DNA of 34,423 nt, taken from assembly GCF_000003605.2 (NCBI RefSeq), contig NW_003151757.1, positions 199,428 to 233,850 on the forward strand. The letters run 5' to 3'. The notes under the pieces were generated by a model. That model saw nothing but the letters and a program-made list of their open reading frames with translations, made no database searches and was not told where the DNA came from. A program made the position numbers and the translations under genes. Below, in pieces: positions 15,406 to 27,400 of this stretch. The number at the start of each line of letters is the position of its first letter. Position 1 is the stretch's first letter. Source of the DNA: Saccoglossus kowalevskii. Lineage: Eukaryota > Hemichordata > Enteropneusta > Harrimaniidae.

Positions 15406-18400
15406 GTAAGTACAAGGAAGTAGTCTGATCCTACACAACAATTACATACATGCTTACACAAATATTCAAACGATCAACTACAATGCAAATCGTTCAGGCT
15501 CGTTCGCCAGCTACAAACAAGTAAATATAGTGATGACAAATGTATTTAGTGGTTTATGGTGGATTTTATAACAATTAGGCTTACTACAGAACCAACATTT
15601 CTCCCTCTTCCAAATTTAGTTAGCAAAGAAGTTTGACATCGATAAATTGTGGTTGACCTCATATTTCTTGTCCATCGATAAACCAAAAAGATGTGTTACA
15701 TACAACAAGTAAGGTACGGCTACTAGATTTAAGCTGATGCATAACAATACATATGGTTTAGCCACAAGGCACTGTTACTGACATACCAACAACCACGTAA
15801 GAGCTTTTTACTACAAAACATTTTCCCGCCCAAAATTCAGTGCAAATATTGTGTAAAATTGTCATTAAATTTAATCATTTTTTTTTACCATACTGATAGT
15901 GAATGCTTCAATTTTTTGATTTGTAAATTTGTGTGCACATTTTAGTTGGAAGGAGCAAACTACACATAATCATATTGTAGATGGCGCCAAAATTTAGGAG
16001 TAGCGTCCAATGGGTAGAGCATATGTTTGTTAAATCTATTTGCACACTGTCAAAACGTATTCCCTTGCAATACGTATTATCTACAAAATATTATTCATAC
16101 AAGTCACAGAGTGCAACCATGTATTCTCAGAGGCGGACATCCGGGCATTTTATTTTCACCGCCTGGCCATCATCTCAGTGAAAACAAAGTCCGAAAACAC
16201 TCAGAAAGCGGTACTTTGGTATGGTTGTTGAGAAAGTGTATCAAGATTAGACCTACGTGTGCAACGTATATAAATTTGGTTGTTCAGGATTACTTCAAAG
16301 TTGAGTTTGTAGTGCTTTCTCGAATTTAGCTATTTTCGCCGACTCTTCGACTGGCGTTCCACAGTAGCTCGCGCAAAGCCCATAGAAATGTATGGTACAG
16401 TGGAACTTATTGTGACGTGGCTTCGTCCCTGAGGATTAAAACATACATACATACGGTTAGTTTATTGTAATTCGACTGCTAACAACAGATTTGCTGAGCG
16501 GCATGTTAAACACTTGTCAACAAAATTGCATGGTTTCATTACAAACCGTGATGATGTGTAGGGTAGTCAGTGTTACTGTGTCGAAACGTACAAAAGCTAT
16601 CAATAATTAGCATATTATACAAATTATACATGTACCTTTGAATTCACAAACAAATTGTCAGTTTACACTTTAATTTGAATTGTGAGCATGAAGTCTCATT
16701 TAATTTAGACCACGAATTATAAAAAACAATAACTCTCGTAAGGCGGTATTCTGGTAGACTGTTTACGGATTTCCAGTGACAATATAGACTATATGTAATA
16801 GTAGCTCACATGACGTTGCACAATAAATTTTTTGCAAAGTTTCCCAAAACGTTTTTTTTTTTCAATTTAAGGTGTCTCATATTTTGTTTACATATGTCTG
16901 CATAAAAAACGATAAAATCTCCCAGACACACCTTTCCGCCAAAATTTGTAATTGCCAATCTCCTTGCGGTCACTTGTGTTTCACATACGCGTAAAACGTT
17001 TACTGCAAATATAACCTGCAAAAAAAAAGCTTTCAAAATGAAAAGGATTTGTTTTTAATACGGGCAACGTCGTTAGAGCTAATCAGTAAAGTGCTAGTAT
17101 GGATTAGTGAGCAACGTTTTCATCAAACATCCGGTAGGCAAACATCGGGCAGGCAAACATGTTAACCATATATAACAGAGTGCCGGTCTATGGTGGGCGA
17201 AGAAGTAAATTATGCCGTGTTTAATCATTAACATTTATTCACATGGCGCACACTCAGTTATTTTATGTGTATCCTATAGTGTTACAAGTATTACATTATA
17301 TTCATTCTTTGTTGACAGATGGGATTGCTGTAACAAAGGGCTGAAAAAACTTGTAAGTCTAATAGTAAACATACCTAACATAATCAATGTTCAACATTGT
17401 TGCCATGTATGATTTTTACGTCGAAGTTATACAAAAACCAACAACATAAGAATTGTAATCATCTTTAATTAATTCTTTTTTTATTAATTGGAATTCAACT
17501 GGCATAGATTCAGGACATATTTGCAAACAGATAATAGTGTCCTGACATTTCACAAAATCAAATCAAGCTTTCACTTGTACTGCGGTTGTTACTACTATTT
17601 TTTTCCGCTTCACCAAAGAGCTTCACTATTCTGAAACGATCTTTTCTGCATATGTTCTACCCTTCCCAGAGTTGTTAATGATTAAACATTTAGTATAACA
17701 TCTGTGCTCTTGTCAATTTTTGGTGACTTAATCTTGTCTTTGTTTTTGAAACAACCATTACAGCGGAATTGCTGCAAGAACGCCTCCACGACCACTGTTG
17801 CTACATCAACAACTGCAGCCGTGGTTCTTGTTGCGGTTATCGCTGGCATTATTATTGCAGTTGTGATTGTCACTGGTACAAGTGGAGAAGTTGGAACTAA
17901 CGAAACAAGCACTGAAAGTATTTAGTTCAATTTAGTTTTTTCCATACAATTAAGTCGACAAAATATATCACTTTTAAATAATATTTATGTGAATAATATT
18001 ATCATAAGTGTACAGATGCTGAAATAATAAACACAAATTTCCGGTAGAAGATGAAATGATTGTAATTAAAGCCATAACAAATAGAAAGAAGTAGATTGAC
18101 GATTTACGATATTAAAAATACTGCGATTACATCCTAGTAAACCGTCATCCAATCACTTTGTATTTAAAATAAAATACGATCGTATGATGATTTGTCTAGA
18201 CTATCCCTATAGTATATACATAAAGGATCCCAAATACCACAAGTTTGGAAATGAAATTTATGATATTTTATAGTAATGAGTCACGTGCCAAGATGGACAC
18301 AAAGCCTGTATTGTTAAATTCGATTGGAACGTTTGACTTACTGCGAGATGTTCTACAAAGTTCATGGGTCGAATCATCACATGACCAACATCGAGTGCGA

Positions 18401-21400
18401 AAAAAAAAACATATTATAGTATTTCATAGATTACACTCATAACGCATATGCTGATGTGGCGTTACGTCAAATCATGTCAGTGAATTAATTAATCATTTAA
18501 ATATGGTTGTCGATAATCGGATAAAATATTCTATAGATATTTTTTTGAGATACACTGTAATCGCACCGTTTGCGTAATTGTTATTTATTCGGCTGAAATC
18601 TCGCATCTCCACGATAAATAAATAAATCATGTTTGACGTGAATATTGTGATATTTACCGTACACTGTCAGCTGCTGATATTTCATGCAGTCATATGCAAG
18701 ATAGTAATGTCAATGTTTGCTATTATTTTCAGATGTAACTACGTCTATCCCGACTACCATCTTGTTTACAACCAATGAGTTTACGTCCGTTGACATTACT
18801 ACACTTGGACCAGGTAAGCACTCTAATTTCTGTAGTAATGCTGCCGTGAAGGGGCAATATTGAGAAAAAACTCATTGTCGGTAAGAGATACTGCATACCG
18901 ATGACAGGATTGGGTCATGATTTCTAGTAAACTATCAACGTTTATCTGTAGCACGCGTTGATTGGAACACTGATGTACATATTTACGTATTGGTATCGAA
19001 CATCCCATAATAATCAGTGCACATGCGTAGTAGATAATACATATATATATATTAATAACGAATATATAGCTGAGGGCTGCAAATTATTTTCTTGATAAAT
19101 CAAAGTCCAATTTATCGACAGAGAACAGCACCCTCGTCCATATGACACTTTAGAGTAATAAATAATAGATAATAAATAATTACATAATAAAGCGCAGTGG
19201 TCGTCGCGCAGCGCGTGATCGAATTTCATGTAAATAAACAATGTATTTTACACGCGTTGTATACGTCGCTATGAGTCCCATATCGAACAGGACGCGGCAC
19301 GACGACTGCCGCCCTTTAAATTAATAAATATTTATTTGAGAACTGGTTTTAACCGCGAGATCCACATGTGTAGTATTTGATTCAGTGTATGCGATTGCTT
19401 AAGCGAATGAAACTATTTGGGTTGCTTTAAAAGTCACGTGACTTTCTCGCTCTGGATAAGATTATGTCGGCCACTTGAAAATAACGTCTATTGTTAGCTT
19501 AACCACGTGTCCATTGTGACGCATTGACCATGTAATGCCATGAAAACGTGTGAAACTCGCTGAAACAAATGACGTTTTACCACATTGTTAAATATAATAT
19601 GTAATATTTAACATTAGGTGAGTTGGGAAATAAAATAACATTTAGGCTACTGAAAAAAGTATTAACTAATTTATGTCTTTTTATGGGAACATTGGTTATG
19701 TCCCTGTGTTGATGTAGCCCTGGTTGACGACGGATTTAAAAAAAAGTAATGCCTGGTCAGACTAATGTTTTTGTCTGCAAGTATCATGATTCGTTTGCCA
19801 CCGAATGTAGTCAAATGGTATTACATGAACTAACAGCTTGAACAAACAATTACACGTCAGTATTTACACCACTTAAAATATTATTACGGTACTTATTGCC
19901 CACAGACACACCTACAGTAGAAGTGTCTATAATGCCCAGTACTACAGAAAAAACGTCGGAACCAGGTAACAAGTTCTGTTTTACCTTCGATAATATTGTA
20001 AAAAAACATAAGTAATAGTTTAATTTATGTATTTAATAAATCATGTCGCTATTTTACTTATTGCCCACAGACACAACTACAGTAGAAGTGTCAACAATTC
20101 CTAGTACTACAGAGAAAACGACAGAACCAGGTAACAAGTACTATTTTACCTTCGATAATATGTTAACAAATTAAAATAAAGAATAGTTTAATTTACATAT
20201 GTACTAAATCATGTCGCTATTTTACATATAATTGTTGCCATGTAAATTACATCCTGGTACAATTTTTCTGCATAGCTAGTACAGTAGCAAGAACTACGAG
20301 ATTGTCTACTACTGAGATGGTACCAACAACCATTATTGCTACTACAGGTATGTAGATGAACTGTTTCGTTAATTGACACCAATCTACATGGTCCGAAATA
20401 TAAGAGTACCTTCTTCCGAATATACCCAATGTACACACATGGCTTGTTAAGGCACTCTCCCTTGCAGAGTCTTCTTGACCTAGGGAGCCACAGAGAGCCA
20501 CAACTAGACTCTGCCACAGGCGACATTTTACACCAAAATTGTTGGTATTGCGCGTTTTTTTTAAATTCATTTGTTTCTTATATCCTAAGCTTCTGTTGAA
20601 AAAAATGTGTGTTATTTAAAATAAATATATCAAATATTTTTACATTCAGTGCTAAAATATTTTCGAAATGTTAAAATAAAGAAAAAGAAGATCCTGCGGT
20701 AGGAGACGTAGATGTGAATCGTCAGTTCAAATCGTCGCGTTCGCGTCGTTGCCTCAGGGTGACGCGGACGCCTTGCGGCTGCCCAGTTTTCGTTCGACTG
20801 TTATATGACGTCACAACTGGACGATGCTAGTGGGCGTGATTTCAAAATAAATTTTATACATTTTATACGAGTTTCGCTCGCATAGCAACAGTCCATTACA
20901 TCTACTTCCTGCCGCGTCGCTTGGACCACCCCCAGGGAGCGACGCGAACGCACTCGAGACAAAGCAAAAAGTAGGTCCGGTCATTAATATTTAAATTAGC
21001 CTGTGGCAGAGACTAGTGGGACGTTCCCTGGCGACTACCTAGCTTAGTGATAAAATACCCATAGTCTCTGGATGGAGAATGTTGTTAAGGGTGAAACACA
21101 CTGCAATCCACAGGAATTGACTAGTTTGCCATGCTTATTTTCACTATTTTATTATCTTATTTGTAGTGATTTTGTGGTTTGCTCGCTCAGCTAAGCACTT
21201 TTTGACATTCAATCTGCGCATGTACATCATCTCTCTTTAACTCAGTAAATTATAACCCAGGATCCATCCGGTTCAGATTAGGCTTTCGAATCTTGTTCAT
21301 TTCGGTATTTCTAAAATCGCTCAGAACGACCTGTGGACATGGTCACCGTGAGCGTCAACGCTTGTGTTGTTTTCATAGTAATAAAAGTCATTCATGACGT

Positions 21401-24400
21401 GCATTCAAAGTTTAAAAGAGGTATAACGTAGATAGATGTATCTATAACACCATATAAACTGTTGAAAAGCAATGAACTGTATATGATACGAATCGGAAAG
21501 GTAAATGTAGTTTTATTTCACACATACAGATTGTTTTTATACATTGTGTAAACTAAATAAATGCTCAACATACATCAAACGATTTTATGCATTTCTTGTT
21601 CAAACGTAGAATTTACTACAGAAGCTATGGCAACGGAGTTATCTACTACTGATATGAAACCGCACACGGTTATCGCTACTACAATGGAAACAGGTAGAAT
21701 TAATTATCTTGTCAGCAAAATTGATTGTAATTACGTATAATGCTATGAAAACAAATACCATATTTTGCAACCACCTCTATGTTCATGCTGTGTAAATGCA
21801 TTGCCTTGAAGTTCTGCCTATAATTTTGTTTTTAAAACCAAGTGAATACACACAGTTTTATCCATTTTACTGGTCGACGTTTTTCCTGAATTCATCTAAA
21901 CAGGACCTACATATTGTTTTTAAAATGAATTTTGGTGCAAAATCGAGTTAATTAACGGGGGGAAAGCACACATTGTCTGACATGCTAGAAATCATAGGTA
22001 CAACACAATTGATGTTTGGTATGGTTCTCATCTCTGGCAGTGTCGCTCGCTCCTACAATATATCACTTTCACCATGCACAGATGCAGATACCTGGTTAAT
22101 GAGAGGTGAAGGGTACGAAATTATACACTTCACACACCATAGCACACCGTGGTTGGTAGCAACCATGTGTCAAGAGGGATAAACAACATTAAATAATCTT
22201 GACATATATATTAGTTAACTGGCCATACAAATAATAATATACATTTTTTCCTACCAAGGATACATCATGGGAATGCCGAAATCTAAATAGTTTAGAACTT
22301 AATCAGCGAACTTCTTTGTACGGAGTCCGGTCAAACCCTGATGGCAGCCATGTTTTTTTTATTATTAGAGGACGCTTACGCGCCTAATCATTCCATATTA
22401 GGAATTCGCATTTCCTAATATGGTAGGATGAAAATACCTCGTAAAATACCGCAAAATGTCGGCACCCTGTAACTTATGGCGTTACGGTAACAGATGTATA
22501 ATAATATATTCTACAAAATGGCAAGCATAGTAGAATAAGTGAAATTTCAGAATTAACCAGTGTGAGAGTTTAGTACCAGGAATTACCTGACATGTGTCAA
22601 GTCATGGCTGTCCAGTACATTAATAATAGTACTAATAATAGTAGTACGCGAAATGATTAGATCTTATACATATACAGAGATGGTAACAACAGTTGACGTA
22701 ACTACTGAAAGCGGGACAAAAACTACACTACCACTTCCAACTGTACCTACTACTCGAGGTAAGTGCCATAGGCATTAGTGCTGTAACATATGATTTATTT
22801 ATGCATTTTAACAGAATATAGAAATGATTAAAAGGCCTAAACATGACGTCATGTGCCAAGAGGGATAAACAACATTCAATAATCTTCACATATATATTAG
22901 TAAAATATCACATGAATTAACTGGCCATGACAATAATATATTCTACAAAATGGCAAGCATAGTGGAATAACTGAAATTGCAGAACTAACTTGTGTGAGTG
23001 TTTGGTACCAGGAATTATCTGACATGTGTCAAGTCATGGCTGTCCAGTACAATAATAATAGTAGTAATAATAGTAATACGCGAAATAATTAGATCTTATA
23101 CATATACAGAGATGGTGACAACAATTGACGTGACTACTGAACGCTGGACAAGAACTACACTACCACTTCCAACAGCACAACCGATTACCACAACACATGT
23201 CCCTACTACTCGAGGTAAGTGGCATAGGTATTGGTGCTGTAACATATAATTTATTTTTCGCATCTCAAAAAGAATATAGAAATGACTAAAAGGCCTAAAA
23301 TAAAATAAAATAACAATTCCAGACACATGCAAGTAAGACTGCAGAGAGTATATACAAATATATGTTTCCCGTAACTTGAAGTTCGGTTAACTGTGGTAGT
23401 TTCGCAAAAGTGGGCGTGTTTTTTTTTAAATATGGGCGTGGCTATTTTTGTAACTCGATGTCCGTTACTCCAACCATTCAGCATCTCGTTGTTTGCAGCA
23501 TTTGATTGATGAAAACCATTCCTTTTTTTAANNNNNNNNNNNNNNNNNNNNNNNNNNNNNNNNNNNNNNNNNNNNNNNNNNNNNNNNNNNNNNNNNNNNN
23601 NNNNNNNNNNNNNNNNNNNNNNNNNNNNNNNNNNNNNNNNNNNNNNNNNNNNNNNNNNNNNNNNNNNNNNNNNNNNNNNNNNNNNNNNNNNNNNNNNNNN
23701 NNNNNNNNNNNNNNNNNNNNNNNNNNNNNNNNNNNNNNNNNNNNNNNNNNNNNNNNNNNNNNNNNNNNNNNNNNNNNNNNNNNNNNNGACTGATTTTATT
23801 CGATTGAAAGCCACCGCTCCAACCATCTATGAATTTATTTTTATGAGAAATTCTTAAGTTTGAAAACTACCAACGCGATGTATGTAGTGCATTGTACGAA
23901 ATGGATTGCTGTCAACAGAAACATGCACATTGATGTATATATAGAATACAGTATTGTCGTATATATTGCTGGACTGAAGATAGAGACCTTCACAAAAGCT
24001 CACCAAACTTACATTCCATGACTCATAGATACCGACAACTCAGTACAACGCTTTTCACCCCAGCTGTGCAATCTATATTTAGAACTAATAACAAAAGTGA
24101 ACCCTTATTTTAGTGGTTTATTGGTTGATCACACCGTAGTAGTCACTGTACCACAGCCATGATTGGTTAGTCCTACCCGGGGTTGAACGCCAATAAAATG
24201 GGTCTAGCCATACTATGAGTGTGCAAAATATTCAACGTGAAGGACAGAGCTAATTGCCAAGAATCATTCGTAATCTGTTGAGAATAAATACACTTGATGG
24301 CGATTACAAACTTAAATAAAATATTTCTCTGTACAATTCATATTAATTTGTATTTATAATCTGATATTCTTACAGCAATTTCTACTCATGCTGCAACAAC

Positions 24401-27400
24401 GTTCCTCCCTACAACAAGTATATTAACCACGCTTGAGCCAGGTATGGAATACTGACATTATTAATTGACTATTATGATTTATTCATGGATTTATTGATAC
24501 TTTTTCTTCTTTCATTCCTTGATTCGGTGACTGAATTACACATTGATTTTCATGTTCAGATCGTCGGTATATTGATATAGAATGCATTCGTTACTACGTG
24601 TACAACGACACACAGACATGGACAAGTTCTGAACAATTATGTGAAAACGTCGGCGCTGTGCTGGCTTCTTTGTATACGAGCAAAATCAGCGACGGTGTCA
24701 TACAATTCATCATAGACAGTAATATGGATGGCGGAACAATCAACTATTGGATTGGATTGAATGACATTTCAGAAGAGGGAACTTTTGAATGGCTCAATGG
24801 AGATCCATTTGGATATACAGACTGGGCGCCTCGTAATCCAGATAATTGGAGAAATCAAGACTGTGGACAATTGTGGTGAGTACAATGCCTCTTATACGGA
24901 AATTTATTTTTGCTTTTTCTAATAAGGTGGCAGCCTGATCTTGGTTGCAAGAAACACATGAACTCCAAATTAATACTCAATATACTAGTTAACATGGATC
25001 ATTACTACAAAAAATGCCATGTTCCTGCCATAATAAGGTAGGGAAACCTTGGGAATATTGGAACCGATATTTTGTACAGTTGGAATGAGAAGATACTTTA
25101 ATTCAGTTGAACTGTTAAACAATGATTATTAAAGGGAGGTGGTCGTCGCGCCGCGTCCTGTTCGATATGGGACTCATAGCGACGTATACAACGCGTGTAA
25201 AATACATTGTTTATTTACATGAAATTCGAACACGCGCTACGCGACGACCACCGCGCTTTAAAAAATACAATCTCCAACACTCCGTGAAAAATCAAATGGT
25301 TGCCATCGTTTTCATTGTTATTCTGACATATGTAACGTTATCACACCGGGAATGGACTCTTCGTGAATATGGAATTCTGGGTAGTATAATATTGTCGTAT
25401 TTATAAAATATATATATTATCAATATATCTGTTAATACAACCGTATTTGGTAAATATATGAGATGTAATTTGAAAAATTGTACGATCCATGAATTTTATT
25501 ATTATTAATATTTTGTCTGACAAAACCATGCCATCATGTCTGAATATGCTTATGCTAAGAATGATATCCCCTGGTATTAGTTATTCTTAGAGTTGGTTTA
25601 TTAATACATTATCCCAGTCAGAGTAGAGAAACAGCAACAAATATACGTGCGTAACACTGCATGTCAAATGGCATGCACGTCGAAGTGAACTTTTGGGCTT
25701 TCCCGGAAGCATGCGGGGCACACATGTTAGTTGGTGATTTAAATATAATCATAATGTGCTTTGTCGAAGTCAAACTAAATTATGCTAAAATATTAGTATA
25801 TATTATTTAAGTATTAATATATAAGTACAAATGTCGTCTGCAACTATACCTAATGTATATTTTCTGTCTACCATGGTCTGTGAAAGTTGTACATTTTTTA
25901 TGAGTTTCAGAGATTCCAGAATTTATGATATATTCTATGTGTGTTCGCGTGGTGTATTCACTCTGTTTAAATGTCTCTTTGCTCGCTCCGTGATCTAACA
26001 CTGGCAATAATCAATAATAACGCACAGTATGCCTTCACCAGTTTTGCACGTGAAGTACGCCTACAATTCAACGTATTGAACATTGTCATTCACATCCAGC
26101 AATGCCACTATGCGTCAATCAATTCCAATATTTTACGTGTATATATTCGGTTAATTGGTCAATCAGTCAGTCAATAATAATGGAAATTTCAATCAGTCAG
26201 AAAACAGTAAAAGAATAGTAATCGTAATTAATGTACAATAAATATACCAATTCAGACCTCATGGTGTTCTGGTTGTAGTGCTATGTTGAAGTGCCTGTGA
26301 AATGCCCACCCGCACGTTTTTCATTTTAGATCTGTGTCCCACTAAAACGGGCAATTAATGATTTTTTGCTAAAACTGATTACTCGTATCCAAGTAAATTT
26401 GAGATATTTCTCGTGCTGTAGGCACGCCCACCTATCCTACAACGGTCGACTGTTTCCGGATTGCCGACTATCGCCGAAAGTGCGCCACAAATGCAAAAAT
26501 AAGAGAGGAAGCCATACTCCTGAGCACTGCGTCATCAACACACTTTTTTGATATGCATTTTTTTTCAGAAGTTTTTAGAAGTTGTTTTTCACAACAAACA
26601 TTTATGATGGTTAAACGTTCTGTTGTGGGCGGGAGCAGTAATACGTACAGACACCGATCAAATAGTTTGACGTCAGTGGACGAAAGCCATGAAAGCAACG
26701 ACAAAGGTTTGGGATGGACCTTTTCCTTACAGCGTCATATGTAGTGTCCTCAGACTCGTTTTTTGAAAAACTGTCTTCGTCCATGAAAAAAAAACTATGT
26801 TTTTAAGAGAAGCAACAACTTACTAACACTTTTGAAAGAAATAGATTCCGGACCAGCCCATGTTCACAGAGGCGGATGTCAGAAGAGAGACAGATGTCGG
26901 GAAAGAATTTTAAATGATTTGACTTTTTAGGGGGTCTTGAATATCGCTTTATAGAAACCTTTATGTAAAAGGTAGCAATAATTTTGACAGTGACGCGAAA
27001 ACGAAGCGTGGGACAAACAGGAAATTACGCAGCCCTTACACACTGCTAATTGTTTTCATTTTCGCATGCTAAAAGTTTCTGAATTGTTCGGTGATTGGTG
27101 TTGGTGTCGGGGTCCTGTGACAGTGTACAAACGAGCGCTGTTGACGGTGACGATTACAATGACCAGCTTCACCAGAAAGGTCATATTTCGCATTTAACTC
27201 GACCCTGTGCGAACTTGATACTATGTGTTCATTATAGTCCATTCGTCCTCGACAAAAAAGTACATAAGTGGCAATATAGTCAAGGATGAGAAAAATGTAG
27301 AAGAATTTCGCCTTATTTACACGTATCGGCAATGCAAGCTGCCCATGAAGTTCCCCTCACAAGGGAAACTTCTGTATGCAAATGAGAAGCTAATGAGGAG

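Larger units (their letters stand above)
22166..23214 (+). repeat. Tandem duplication of intron end plus EMVTT-type exon
   Basis: 22166-22758 and 22854-23214 are two copies of one segment. Both contain AAGAGGGATAAACAACATT, ATTCTACAAAATGGCAAGCA, GACATGTGTCAAGTCATGGC and the exon itself. The first copy is longer because an element is inserted in it; the second shows the empty site. Confidence 0.85.

Noticed and set aside
16027-16329. 100-codon frame in gene 2 intron 1
   Set aside because: It overlaps two other frames of similar length, has no domain or composition bias, and no splice sites link it to the gene.
20209-20570. Two overlapping minus-strand frames of about 105 codons
   Set aside because: They lie over a functional stalk exon on the other strand and over the inverted-repeat element; no domain is visible.
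23251-23826. Long minus-strand and plus-strand frames across the N run
   Set aside because: Most of their length is undetermined bases, so the open frame is meaningless.
25122-25406. 94-codon frame on the plus strand
   Set aside because: It runs across the 125-bp TTAA element and the adjacent intron, and neither part is protein-like.
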